A stretch of 64,000 nucleotides of DNA, taken from UBA11889 sp046582115. GTDB taxonomy: Bacteria > Pseudomonadota > Gammaproteobacteria > Pseudomonadales > Azotimanducaceae. Below, one piece after another: positions 26,737-35,117 of the stretch. A program made the translations under genes and the position numbers. The DNA lies in NCBI GenBank assembly GCA_046582115.1, contig JAYGFA010000088.1, positions 1-64,000 of the forward strand. Reading direction: 5' to 3'. The stretch's first letter is position 1; each line of letters begins with the position of its first letter. The notes beneath the pieces are model-generated. The model searched no databases. It was not told where the DNA came from and saw only the letters and a program-made list of their open reading frames with translations.

Positions 26737-27570
26737 ATGTCTCAACCGCAGATCAGTTACGAGTTCTTTCCGCCACACACAAAGGCCGGCAGAACTAAAC
26801 TCGTCGAAACCGCCGAAGCGCTGTCTGTCCACAACCCCGCGTACTTTTCCGTGACCTACGGTGCGGGTGGCAGCACCCGCACTCGTACGTACGAAACCGT
26901 GGTCGCGCTCAAGGAGCATGGGATGACCACGGCTCCCCATTTGTCCTGGGGCGACGATTCGGAAAACACCATCATTTCATTGATCGAAAAGTATCGGGAA
27001 CTTGGAGTTACTCGCGTGGTCGCACTGAGAGGAGACCCGCCTTCTGGCATTCCTTCAACGATCCAAATTCATCGTGCACACTCGCTGGTCGACCTGATCC
27101 GCCGGCATTTCGGGGAAACGTTTATCATCGAAGTCGCCGCCTACCCAGAAACGCACCCGGACGCACCATCACCCGAACACGATATCCGCTTCTTGCGTCA
27201 AAAAATTGACTCCGGCGCCAACGGTTGTATCACCCAGTATTTTTTTAATGCCGACAGTTATTTTTACTTCATCGACCGCTGCCGATCATACGGAATCGAC
27301 ACGCCCATCGTTCCAGGAATCATGCCGATTACGAATTACGAAGGCTTGGTTAAATTTTCTGACGGGTGCGGAGCAGAAATTCCCCGCTGGATTCGAACCC
27401 GCTTAGCACACTTGGCAGACAAACCCGAAGACTTGCTCGCGTTCGGCATTGAAGTCGTCACCAATTTGTGTGAACGCCTGCTGAACGGTGGGGCACCTGG
27501 CATTCATTTCTATACGCTCAACAAAGCACGGGCCAGCATTCAGATCGCGCGAAATTTGGGGTTGGATTGA
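26737..27570 (+). CDS. metF: 5,10-Methylenetetrahydrofolate reductase
   Basis: 277 residues, slightly shorter than the ~296 of E. coli. FAD enzyme reducing methylene-THF to 5-methyl-THF, the methyl donor for methionine synthase. The start ISYEFFPPHTKAGRTKL has the family glutamate E-F-F-P. TYGAGGST, ALRGDPP and the conserved QYFFNADSYFYFIDRC are present. It follows metK by eight bases. Together metK, metF, metX and metW in this window cover methyl-group supply and homoserine activation. Confidence 0.96.
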   Translation: MSQPQISYEFFPPHTKAGRTKLVETAEALSVHNPAYFSVTYGAGGSTRTRTYETVVALKEHGMTTAPHLSWGDDSENTIISLIEKYRELGVTRVVALRGDPPSGIPSTIQIHRAHSLVDLIRRHFGETFIIEVAAYPETHPDAPSPEHDIRFLRQKIDSGANGCITQYFFNADSYFYFIDRCRSYGIDTPIVPGIMPITNYEGLVKFSDGCGAEIPRWIRTRLAHLADKPEDLLAFGIEVVTNLCERLLNGGAPGIHFYTLNKARASIQIARNLGLD

Positions 27571-28283
27571 AACGTCTCTACGTTGACCCCAAGAAAACAT
27601 CGCTGAACCCTGGCTCGAATGTCACGCTGAGCCCAGAAAGTTCCAGCTATCTGGTACGCGTTCTGCGCTTGCACATCGGCGATTCACTACACTGTTTTGA
27701 CGGGGTAGGACAAGAATACGAGGCCCGGTTGACTGTCGCGGATTCACGTTCGACCCTACTCCAACTGGGGAAATTGTCCCGCTCTATTCCCACGCCAACA
27801 CCCCGTCTAGTTTTGTTGACCGCACTCGTCAAGCACCGCGTCGAAACTGTCGTTCAACAGGCAACTGAGCTCGGTGCTACTCATATCAACGTGATAATCG
27901 CCGATCGCACCCAAGCCCGGCTGCCCAAGCCCGAACGCCTTATCAAAGTAATACGTGACGCGGCTGAACAGTGCGGCAGGGTCTGGATACCGGAACTCAA
28001 TATTGGCATAGGCCTTGAATCTGCAATCAGCCACTGCGACTGTGGACGAAAACTGATCGCAGTTCCCAAAACCGAAGTGACGGAATTTTCAAACGACTTA
28101 ATGGATACGTGCGTCGCTATCGGGCCCGAAGGTGACTGGTCATCCAGTGAACTTCAATTGGCCCGCGACGCGGGGTTCGAACCGATTGGCCTCGGACCCA
28201 TCATTCTGCGCAACCCGACAGCCGCCGCTGTCGCGTTATCGTTGATACGTCAAGGGTGGCAATGGCAGGTTCCTCAAGTGTGA
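27567..28283 (+). CDS. rsmE: 16S rRNA (uracil-1498-N3)-methyltransferase RsmE
   Basis: 238 residues from a TTG at 27567 that overlaps the metF stop as TTGA. RsmE is a SPOUT-fold enzyme that methylates U1498 of 16S rRNA with SAM. An N-terminal PUA-like part (residues 1-70) precedes the knotted domain with VQQATELGATHI, AIGPEGDWSSSEL and LGPIILRNPTAAAVAL. Its place behind metK and metF gives a SAM-centred operon, and the common rsmE-gshB order continues downstream. Confidence 0.95.
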   Translation: MKRLYVDPKKTSLNPGSNVTLSPESSSYLVRVLRLHIGDSLHCFDGVGQEYEARLTVADSRSTLLQLGKLSRSIPTPTPRLVLLTALVKHRVETVVQQATELGATHINVIIADRTQARLPKPERLIKVIRDAAEQCGRVWIPELNIGIGLESAISHCDCGRKLIAVPKTEVTEFSNDLMDTCVAIGPEGDWSSSELQLARDAGFEPIGLGPIILRNPTAAAVALSLIRQGWQWQVPQV

Positions 28284-28395
28284 AACACGTGTGGTAGGTA
28301 AAAAACTGAAATGTTCTCTACCCATCGTTATGCAGGGCACGAGTATCTGATCGTTGAGATATGCTGATCGACCGGACTATTTGCCATGTTTTCTA

Positions 28396-28424
28396 TTGCC
28401 GCTAACGAGCGTTCTGCGTAATTT
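28396..28424 (+). promoter_or_regulatory. Possible sigma-70 promoter of the gshB operon
   Basis: TTGCCG (28396-28401) and TAATTT (28419-28424) are separated by 17 bases, giving a start near 28431, about 23 bases before gshB. The region 28284-28395 upstream shows nothing else recognisable. Confidence 0.4.
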
Positions 28425-28453
28425 AACCCTCCTGAAACTTTCGGCTGGCCGAC

Positions 28454-29437
28454 ATGATTCACATCGCGTTTGTGATCGATCCCATTGAAACATTGAATCT
28501 CAAAAAAGATTCGACGTTATCAATGATCCGTGCCGCCCAAAGGCGTGAGTGGCGGATCAGTGTGCTTGAACAAAGTGGTCTGGCGTGGGATGGACAACGA
28601 GTCATCGCTCTAGCCCGCAGTTTGCACCTCGACAAAGGCTTTGCTGAGACACTAGACCCTGATCAAGCTTGCGCGGAATGGTTCCAATGCGGAGAAGAGG
28701 AAGCGCATGAACTCGGAGAGATCGACGTCGTCATGATGCGCAAGGACCCGCCGGTCGACATGGACTATATCAATTCGACTTACCTCCTGGAGCGCGGCCA
28801 ATCTGAAGGCGCTTTGGTTGTCAATGACCCTCGTAGTCTTCGAGACTGTAATGAAAAATTCTTCGCTACAGCGTTCTCTGATTATCAACCCCCATCAGTG
28901 GTTTCGTGTCGCGAGGACCTGCTATTGGCATTCCATCGTGAACACGGTGACGTGATTTTTAAAAAACTCGACGGTATGGGGGGGATGAGCATCTTCCGTG
29001 CATCCGAAAACGACCCCAACGTTCGGGTTATCGTTGAAACGTTAACGAACAACGGCGTGCGCCAAATCATGGCGCAAAAATACATTCCAGAAATCGCGGT
29101 GGGAGATAAACGTATCCTCTTAATCGATGGCGAGCCTCTACCGTACGCACTCGCTCGCATCCCCGCGTCCGGCGAGAGCCGTGGAAATCTCGCGGCCGGC
29201 GGAACCGGCCTTGGGCAACCCTTGAGTCCCCGCGATAAAGAAATTGCGAAAGCACTTGGCCCCGAACTTCGCGCCCGTGGTCTAACGTTCGTAGGCATCG
29301 ACGTTATCGGTGATTATCTCACCGAAGTGAATGTCACCTGCCCAACCTGCGTTCGAGAACTCGATGCCTTTTTTGGATTGGACGTCGCGTCAACACTTCT
29401 TGACGCGGTTGAACAAAAGTTAACCGAAGCTTCCTAG
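28454..29437 (+). CDS. gshB: Glutathione synthetase
   Basis: 327 residues; ATP-grasp ligase joining glycine to gamma-glutamylcysteine. The N-terminus HIAFVIDPIETLNLKKDSTL is characteristic. MRKDPPVDMDY, VIFKKLDGMGGMSIFR and the C-terminal FVGIDVIGDYLTEVNVTCPT mark the ATP and magnesium sites. It begins a ten-gene plus-strand run ending at hemW. No Shine-Dalgarno is obvious before the ATG. The gshB-yqgE-ruvX order is standard in gammaproteobacteria. Confidence 0.97.
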   Translation: MIHIAFVIDPIETLNLKKDSTLSMIRAAQRREWRISVLEQSGLAWDGQRVIALARSLHLDKGFAETLDPDQACAEWFQCGEEEAHELGEIDVVMMRKDPPVDMDYINSTYLLERGQSEGALVVNDPRSLRDCNEKFFATAFSDYQPPSVVSCREDLLLAFHREHGDVIFKKLDGMGGMSIFRASENDPNVRVIVETLTNNGVRQIMAQKYIPEIAVGDKRILLIDGEPLPYALARIPASGESRGNLAAGGTGLGQPLSPRDKEIAKALGPELRARGLTFVGIDVIGDYLTEVNVTCPTCVRELDAFFGLDVASTLLDAVEQKLTEAS

Positions 29438-29991
29438 TGAAATCTCCCTCCCTTCAGCACCAACTGCTGCTCGCCATGCCCAATCAAACGGGAACCTACT
29501 TCGGTAATACCCTCACATACGTTTGCGATCATAACGAGCAGGGGGCGCTGGGCTTGATAATAAACAGGCCCTTGGACCTCGCTCTTACCGAACTGCTAAT
29601 ACAGTTTGAGTGCGCGACCAACGTCGACGCCAACTTGGTCGTCGTAGAGGGCGGACCGGTCCAGCGGGAACGCGGTTTTGTACTACACAGCGCAGACGTC
29701 CAAACAGATGCCAGTATGCCTATAGGAAACGATCTGTTATTAACAGCGTCACGTGACATTCTTGAAGTCATCGGCACCGGCGATGGCCCCAAGCATTTTA
29801 TCGTGGCCCTCGGGTATGCCGGTTGGGGTGAGGGCCAGCTCGAAAAAGAATTAATGGATAACGCCTGGCTAACTGTACCGGCCACAGAAGAAATCCTCTT
29901 CGACACGCCCTTCCATAAACGTATTGATAGCGCAGCTAAATCCCTCGGCATTAACTTTCAGCTCATGTCACCGCATTTGGGCCATGCATAG
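29437..29991 (+). CDS. yqgE: UPF0301 protein YqgE/AlgH
   Basis: 184 residues from a GTG at 29437 overlapping the gshB stop (TAGTG). YqgE/AlgH is a conserved protein of unknown mechanism; in Pseudomonas AlgH was linked to alginate regulation. Family features are LLLAMPNQTGTYFGNTLTYV at the start, GLIINRPLDLALTELL, GGPVQRERGFVLH and the C-terminal WLTVPATEEILFDTPFHKR. It is almost always next to ruvX, as here, where ruvX follows after 33 bases. Confidence 0.93.
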   Translation: MKSPSLQHQLLLAMPNQTGTYFGNTLTYVCDHNEQGALGLIINRPLDLALTELLIQFECATNVDANLVVVEGGPVQRERGFVLHSADVQTDASMPIGNDLLLTASRDILEVIGTGDGPKHFIVALGYAGWGEGQLEKELMDNAWLTVPATEEILFDTPFHKRIDSAAKSLGINFQLMSPHLGHA

Positions 29992-30024
29992 TTTCCGTTA
30001 TTCACAAAGGGCTATACCCTGATT

Positions 30025-30420
30025 TTGGCTATCCTTGCGTTTGATTATGGTAAGAGCTGGATCGGCATCGCCGTTGCCGAGCCACGTCACGGAACTGCTA
30101 CTCCCCTCACCACAGCACCCGCAAAACGGGGGCAACCCAACTGGGCGACGATCGATCCGATTGTTGAGCAATGGGAACCAGCGACATTCGTGGTTGGTTT
30201 ACCCCTCAACATGGATGATACCGAATCCGAAATGTCGGCCGAATCCAAGCGTTTCGGCAACGACCTTGGTAAACGGTACGGCATTCAAGTCCAATTTATC
30301 GATGAGCGGCTATCGTCGTTCGAGGCCGCCGATCGTATACGTGGGCGGAAGATCTCAAATCATGCCGTAGCCGCAACAATTATTGCCGAGACATGGTTAA
30401 ACACGCAACAGGAAAACTAA
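30025..30420 (+). CDS. ruvX: RuvX/YqgF-family RNase H-fold nuclease
   Basis: 131 residues from a TTG at 30025. The family is linked to 16S rRNA 5' maturation and related to Holliday-junction resolvases. The first catalytic aspartate is D7 (LAFDYGKSWIG). VVGLPLNMD and FIDERLSSFEA are normal. The third acidic position, usually D-[SA]-x-A-A, reads H-A-V-A-A with H113. TATACC at 30013-30018 ends six bases before the start, so a leaderless transcript is possible in addition to readthrough from gshB. Confidence 0.88.
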   Translation: MAILAFDYGKSWIGIAVAEPRHGTATPLTTAPAKRGQPNWATIDPIVEQWEPATFVVGLPLNMDDTESEMSAESKRFGNDLGKRYGIQVQFIDERLSSFEAADRIRGRKISNHAVAATIIAETWLNTQQEN

Positions 30421-30498
30421 CCCGATTAAGCTATTTCGAAACGTGAGGTTTAAACTTCTCCCCAGTGTGTTTAGACCGGTCATAAAAGACCGAAAAAA

Positions 30499-31194
30499 AT
30501 GATCCACAAGCAAATACAAACGGTTCGCTGTGCAATTGCGGTTGCTTGTAAACAAAGCGGTCGAGATACCGGTTCTGTAAAAGTGTTAGCCGTCTCGAAA
30601 ACTCGAACCAGTGCGGAGATCCGCCTCGCACACGATTCGGGCGTAGATAACTTTGGTGAAAACTACGTGCAAGAAGCGGCCAAAAAGATGGGTGAATTAA
30701 AGGATCTTCGTCTCACGTGGCACTATATCGGCGCAATTCAATCTAACAAAACCAAGGACCTAGCTCGGTACTTTCACTGGGTCCACAGTATCGATAGGGC
30801 AAACGTCGCGTCCCGGCTAAACGATGCACGGGTCGAGTTTCATCCGAACGATCCCTTAAACGTATGTTTGCAAATCAACCTCGATGAGGAGGTCCAAAAA
30901 TCGGGGGTCTCCGTCAGAGATTTAGAAGAGCTCCTACAACATACCCGACAACTACCGCATCTACGGGTTCGGGGTCTTATGACCATCCCGAGACCTCACA
31001 CTGACGACAAGCTCATTCAAAAAGGATTTCGCCAGGCAGCAGAACTCTTCCACAAGTATCACATCATTGGCGACAATACTTGGGACACGCTTTCAATGGG
31101 CATGTCCAACGATTTCGCTATAGCGGTGGCGGAAGGCGCAACTACCGTCAGACTGGGTACGGCTCTCTTCGGACCACGAGGATCACCGCAATGA
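30499..31194 (+). CDS. yggS: PLP homeostasis protein YggS (PLPBP)
   Basis: 231 residues, a single-domain alanine-racemase-like fold without racemase activity that buffers pyridoxal phosphate in the cytoplasm. The PLP lysine is K34 in VLAVSKTRTSAEIR. GENYVQEAAKKM, WHYIGAIQSNKTKDL and LSMGMSNDFAIAVAEGATTV are family blocks. Its stop overlaps the proC start as ATGA; yggS-proC-yggT is a conserved trio. The ATG is preceded by a run of A rather than a ribosome site. Confidence 0.95.
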   Translation: MIHKQIQTVRCAIAVACKQSGRDTGSVKVLAVSKTRTSAEIRLAHDSGVDNFGENYVQEAAKKMGELKDLRLTWHYIGAIQSNKTKDLARYFHWVHSIDRANVASRLNDARVEFHPNDPLNVCLQINLDEEVQKSGVSVRDLEELLQHTRQLPHLRVRGLMTIPRPHTDDKLIQKGFRQAAELFHKYHIIGDNTWDTLSMGMSNDFAIAVAEGATTVRLGTALFGPRGSPQ

Positions 31195-32006
31195 GCAACC
31201 GCATTGCTTTCATCGGTGGAGGCAACATGGCATACGCATTGGCCAACGGTCTACTAAGGACTGACAAAGCGCCAAACATCATCGTTGCCGATCCAATTGC
31301 TTCGCAACTCGACCGCTTCACGAACACCGAAATTCAAACCACTACAGATAATAAGTATGCTGTTAGCGGCGCAGATGTCATCGTATTGGCGGTCAAACCA
31401 CAAATTATTCGATCAGTCGCGTTAGAAATCGCGCCACTAGTCACGGATGAGTTGGTATTGTCTATCGCAGCCGGTGTCCCGCTTAGCGCCCTTAACGCTT
31501 GGCTCGGTAAGACCGTGTCGATTGTGCGCTGCATGCCCAATACCCCGGCGTTAATTGGCGCTGGAATCACTGGTCTCGTACGAAACACCTCGACCACCCG
31601 GATCCAGGCGGAGTTGGCGTACCATATTCTCGAGTGTGCCGGTGACGTGTTGTGGTTTGAAGAAGACGCCGACTTGGATGCAGTGACCGCGATTTCCGGA
31701 AGTGGACCCGCCTATATCTTTTACTTGATCGAAGCCATGATTAAGGGAGCAATTGAACTCGGCATGACCCCAGAAATCGCGCGTAAACTAACCATAAACA
31801 CTGCGTTAGGCGCGGCCACGATGGCAATAAACAGCGATGACGACCCGGAGATACTTAGACGGAGTGTGACATCACCGGGTGGAACCACCGAGCGGGCGGT
31901 TGCTATCTTCGACCGCGAAGACATGCAAGGGACCATCATTCGGGCCATCATCGAAGCTCGCGAACGTTCCATTGAGTTGTCCCAAGAGGTCCATGGCGAT
32001 GCTTGA
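31191..32006 (+). CDS. proC: Pyrroline-5-carboxylate reductase
   Basis: 271 residues from the ATG at 31191. Last step of proline synthesis, reducing pyrroline-5-carboxylate with NAD(P)H. N-terminal Rossmann motif IAFIGGGNMAYALANGL, then VLAVKPQII, CMPNTPALIGAGITGL, and the catalytic-domain signatures AISGSGPAYIFYLIEAM and SPGGTTERAVAIF. It overlaps yggS at its start and yggT at its end. Confidence 0.97.
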   Translation: MSNRIAFIGGGNMAYALANGLLRTDKAPNIIVADPIASQLDRFTNTEIQTTTDNKYAVSGADVIVLAVKPQIIRSVALEIAPLVTDELVLSIAAGVPLSALNAWLGKTVSIVRCMPNTPALIGAGITGLVRNTSTTRIQAELAYHILECAGDVLWFEEDADLDAVTAISGSGPAYIFYLIEAMIKGAIELGMTPEIARKLTINTALGAATMAINSDDDPEILRRSVTSPGGTTERAVAIFDREDMQGTIIRAIIEARERSIELSQEVHGDA

Positions 32007-32556
32007 GCCAATTATGTTTCTCGTGCGATTGGTGTTGAGCGTTTTCGCCTTCCTTTTCTTGATGCGATTTGTTCTGCAGGTTGTACACGCCGATTTCTAC
32101 AATCCGATCTCGAGCGCAATCGTGCGTTTTACGAATCCTGTATTGCGAGTTGTCCGACGAGTCGTACCAACGTATAGGAACTTCGATCTGGCGTCGTTTG
32201 GCGCCACTTTGATCGCGTACACACTTGCCGATCTCACCCGTATTCTTATGAGCGGGGCAAACATAGATTGGTGGGCATTGATCACTTTAGAGCTATACCA
32301 AACCCTCGATCTGCTTGTCTCAATCTTTCTCTTTGCGATTTTTATTTTGATTGCACTAAGTTGGCTCGTTCAGTTCGGCATCATCCATGGAACGCGATCC
32401 CCGGCAACCACGTTAATCAATCAAATTTGCGAACCGGTACTTCGCCCAGCAAGGAAGATGTTGCCGCCGATGGGCATGATAGACCTATCGCCAATGATCA
32501 CCATTGTCGTTCTTTGGACAATCCAAAGATGGCTTCTACCTGGGTTACTCCTGTAA
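31999..32556 (+). CDS. yggT: YggT-family membrane protein
   Basis: 185 residues from the ATG at 31999, which sits nine bases behind AAGAGG; an ATG two codons earlier (31993) is too close to it. There are two YGGT repeats, each with hydrophobic helices and the motif P-[IV]-L-R (NPVLRVVRRVVP around residue 45 and EPVLRPARKMLP around residue 155). YggT-type proteins have been linked to osmotic and pH stress and, in other phyla, to membrane organisation. It overlaps the end of proC by eight bases and is followed by a strong hairpin. Confidence 0.9.
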   Translation: MLEPIMFLVRLVLSVFAFLFLMRFVLQVVHADFYNPISSAIVRFTNPVLRVVRRVVPTYRNFDLASFGATLIAYTLADLTRILMSGANIDWWALITLELYQTLDLLVSIFLFAIFILIALSWLVQFGIIHGTRSPATTLINQICEPVLRPARKMLPPMGMIDLSPMITIVVLWTIQRWLLPGLLL

Positions 32557-32577
32557 TCGCTACCGTTCGTAGCGATT
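32555..32577 (+). other. Perfect hairpin at the yggT stop codon
   Basis: AATCGCTAC and GTAGCGATT form a nine-base-pair stem with the loop CGTTC. The first A bases belong to the yggT TAA. No T-run follows, so it is not a classical terminator. It may be an RNA-processing or stability element, or part of a leader for metX, which begins 64 bases on without a ribosome site. Confidence 0.5.
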
Positions 32578-32640
32578 GGTGCTCGGCCAAGGGGTGCTTT
32601 AGACTCCGCGTCCGATTTTACGTATAGGTTCGTATTTTGT

Positions 32641-33789
32641 ATGGCCGCAGATATACCCAGCAACTCCGTTGGGTTGGTCAAGCCTCTATCCCAGCGGTTC
32701 GACACGTCGATTATGCTGCAGTCCGGCGCAAAACTGCCTGGATTTGAACTCGTTTACGAGACCTATGGGAAGCTCAACGAAGAATGCAGCAATGCCGTTC
32801 TAGTTTGCCACGCGCTTTCCGGACACCATCACGCTGCGGGCTATCACTCACATGACGATACAAAACCAGGATGGTGGGACAACTGTATTGGTCCCGGCAA
32901 ACCTATCGACACTAATTACTTTTACGTGTTGAGTCTGAACAATCTCGGTGGCTGCCATGGGACCACCGGGCCTACTTCTATTAATCCCGATACCGGCAAC
33001 ATCTACGGTCCAACCTTCCCGACTGTAACCGTTAAAGACTGGGTCGAGACCCAAAACATGCTCGCGCAGACGCTTGGGATCGTTAAGTTCGCCGCCGTCA
33101 TCGGCGGAAGTCTCGGTGGCATGCAGGCGATGCAATGGGCCATCGATTACCCCGATCGAGTGGACCATGCATTGCTCATCGCGTGCACACCAAAACTATC
33201 GGCACAAAACATCGCCTTCAATGAGATTGCGCGGTTCGCGATCTCCAGCGATCCTGAATTTAACGGCGGACATTACCAAAGATCGGGAGTGAATCCCGAG
33301 AGAGGCCTGGGGCTAGCACGAATGGTCGGTCACGTTACCTACCTTTCCGATGACTCCATGGGCGACAAATTTGGTCGAGAGCTAAAGTCCGGCGATATCT
33401 CGCTCGGGCAGGACGTTGAATTCCAGGTAGAAAGCTATCTCCACTATCAGGGGGAAACATTCTCGAAATTGTTTGACGCTAATACATACATACTAATGAC
33501 TCGAGCACTCGATTACTTCGATCCCGCGCATGAATTTAACGACGACCTTGTCACAGCCCTTGCAAATGCACGCGCGAAATTCTTTGTCGTTTCTTTTACC
33601 TCGGACTGGCGATTTGCACCGGAACGTTCCGATACGATTGTTGATGCGCTCATCGCGGCTGGCAAAGACGTAATAAGCACGACGATCGCATCGTCTTTCG
33701 GACACGACTCGTTTCTATTACCGATCCCTCGTTACTTCGGCGTTCTGCATGCTTACATGGACCGCATCGCGCGGGAACGTGGGCTATGA
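32641..33789 (+). CDS. metX: Homoserine O-acyltransferase MetX
   Basis: 382 residues, alpha/beta-hydrolase fold. It activates homoserine with acetyl-CoA (or succinyl-CoA in some proteobacteria) for methionine synthesis; I cannot tell which acyl donor from sequence alone. The nucleophile is S157 in IGGSLGGMQAMQW. Asp and His of the triad lie in SDWRFAP and SFGHDSFLLP near the C-terminus. CHALSGHHHAAG and NNLGGCHGTTGPTS are substrate-site blocks. It overlaps metW by four bases, the usual metX-metW pair. Confidence 0.96.
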   Translation: MAADIPSNSVGLVKPLSQRFDTSIMLQSGAKLPGFELVYETYGKLNEECSNAVLVCHALSGHHHAAGYHSHDDTKPGWWDNCIGPGKPIDTNYFYVLSLNNLGGCHGTTGPTSINPDTGNIYGPTFPTVTVKDWVETQNMLAQTLGIVKFAAVIGGSLGGMQAMQWAIDYPDRVDHALLIACTPKLSAQNIAFNEIARFAISSDPEFNGGHYQRSGVNPERGLGLARMVGHVTYLSDDSMGDKFGRELKSGDISLGQDVEFQVESYLHYQGETFSKLFDANTYILMTRALDYFDPAHEFNDDLVTALANARAKFFVVSFTSDWRFAPERSDTIVDALIAAGKDVISTTIASSFGHDSFLLPIPRYFGVLHAYMDRIARERGL

Positions 33790-34382
33790 GAGAAGATCTA
33801 CGGATTATTGCGGACCTGATCAAGCGAGATGCCCATGTACTCGATCTCGGTTGCGGAAGTGGCGATTTATTGGAGCATCTGACAAACACCAAGAATATTC
33901 TAGGTTACGGTATCGAAAACGATGCAGACGAGATCGCTACGTGTATCCAGCGTGGTGTCAATGTCATCGAACACGATCTGAATGACGGTCTGCAACGTTT
34001 TCCCGATAACAGCTTCGACATGGTCGTGATGACAGAAACGCTCCAAGCTGTCGATTCCCCCCACCAGTTGCTCGATGAAATGTTACGAATAGGCGAGGAA
34101 TGCATCGTAACGTTCCCTAACTTCGGCTATTGGAGGCACCGTGTGCGAATGCTTACTAGTGGTAACGTGCCGGTAACCCAGCCAATACCTCATCGGTGGT
34201 TTGATACTCCAAATATTCGTCCCTGCACGTTTTTGGACTTCGAACAACTATGCACGCAGAAGCAACTGCGTATTGTCCAACGTTTAGTGTTTGATTCCTC
34301 GTACAGAGCAGGCCCGCTAATGAAGCAGTTCCCAAATCTCTTCGGTGCGACTGCGTTTTATCGCCTCGGCCGAGCGTTTTGA
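33786..34382 (+). CDS. metW: MetW, methionine biosynthesis methyltransferase-fold protein
   Basis: 198 residues. MetW accompanies MetX and is needed for, or stimulates, homoserine acylation in several proteobacteria; its own chemistry is unclear. The SAM-binding-like motif VLDLGCGSGDLLEHL is at about residues 19-33. MVVMTETLQAVDSPHQLLDEML and the C-terminal GATAFYRLGR are typical. Its ATG lies within the last codons of metX, so the two are probably made together. Confidence 0.94.
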   Translation: MREDLRIIADLIKRDAHVLDLGCGSGDLLEHLTNTKNILGYGIENDADEIATCIQRGVNVIEHDLNDGLQRFPDNSFDMVVMTETLQAVDSPHQLLDEMLRIGEECIVTFPNFGYWRHRVRMLTSGNVPVTQPIPHRWFDTPNIRPCTFLDFEQLCTQKQLRIVQRLVFDSSYRAGPLMKQFPNLFGATAFYRLGRAF

Positions 34383-34390
34383 AAAGGCAT

Positions 34391-34458
34391 AATTACGCCG
34401 TCCTTCTATATCTCGACGATACAACGTGGGTAGATCAAATTTAATCACGGCGTTAATT
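34391..34458. repeat. Inverted repeat between metW and rdgB
   Basis: AATTACGCCGT (34391-34401) and ACGGCGTTAATT (34447-34458) are nearly perfect inverted copies 45 bases apart. They could form a long-loop hairpin in the metW-rdgB gap (129 bases). No T-run follows and the role is unclear. Confidence 0.35.
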
Positions 34459-34511
34459 CGAGCAATTCTTGTATTCGCTCAATGTCACTGGAAAAAAATT
34501 AAGGTGGACCG

Positions 34512-35117
34512 ATGCCTATTCCAAACGCCGTACTAGCGAGCAGTAACAAGCGCAAGCTCGACGAACTAAACATTTTGCTCGCGCCGGTCGGATTCGAGCT
34601 AGCACCACAAGCGTACTATAAGATAGATCCTGTCCTCGAAGATGGAGTTTCATTCATAGAAAACGCTCTGCTCAAAGCGCGACACGCAAGTCGGATTACG
34701 TCACTACCGGCGTTCGCGGATGATTCGGGGTTAGTGATCCCATCGCTGAACGGTGCTCCAGGTATTTATTCCGCGCGTTATGCTGGCAAGTCCGCGAGCG
34801 CAGAGGAGAACAATTCGAAGCTCTTAGAAGCCCTTCGTAACTCTGACAGTCGTCGTGCGTATTTTTTTTGTTCGCTCGTTTTTCTTATGCACGCCGAAGA
34901 CCCAACACCGATCGTTGCTTGTGGCGAGTGGCATGGGAACATTGCAGCAAGGGCGATCGGAGATAAGGGTTTTGGTTATGACCCTCTTTTCGTGGCCAAC
35001 GACTTCCAGGTAACCGCCTCGCAGATGGAGCCAGAATTGAAGAACCGCGTAAGCCATCGTGCGAAAGCCTCAAAAAGCCTTATTCGGTCAATTCAAGACC
35101 GTCAAGGACAGATGTAA
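34512..35117 (+). CDS. rdgB: Non-canonical purine NTP pyrophosphatase RdgB
   Basis: 201 residues; hydrolyses dITP, XTP and related bases, keeping them out of DNA. Family landmarks are VLASSNKRKLDELN at the N-terminus, FADDSGL (catalytic aspartates), GIYSARYAG and the C-terminal GFGYDPLF with SHRAKA. AAGGTGG precedes the ATG. The stop overlaps the hemW start as TAATG, the common rdgB-hemW pair. Confidence 0.96.
   Translation: MPIPNAVLASSNKRKLDELNILLAPVGFELAPQAYYKIDPVLEDGVSFIENALLKARHASRITSLPAFADDSGLVIPSLNGAPGIYSARYAGKSASAEENNSKLLEALRNSDSRRAYFFCSLVFLMHAEDPTPIVACGEWHGNIAARAIGDKGFGYDPLFVANDFQVTASQMEPELKNRVSHRAKASKSLIRSIQDRQGQM

Noticed and set aside
26728..26745. MetJ operator (AGACGTCA/ACATGTCT) before metF
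   Set aside because: The two octamers are not in exact eight-base register and match only partly. MetJ is confined to enteric-type lineages and this window looks non-enteric.
30477..30499. Intrinsic terminator before yggS
   Set aside because: The CGGTC/GACCG hairpin is followed by A rather than T on the coding strand, and yggS belongs to the plus-strand run.
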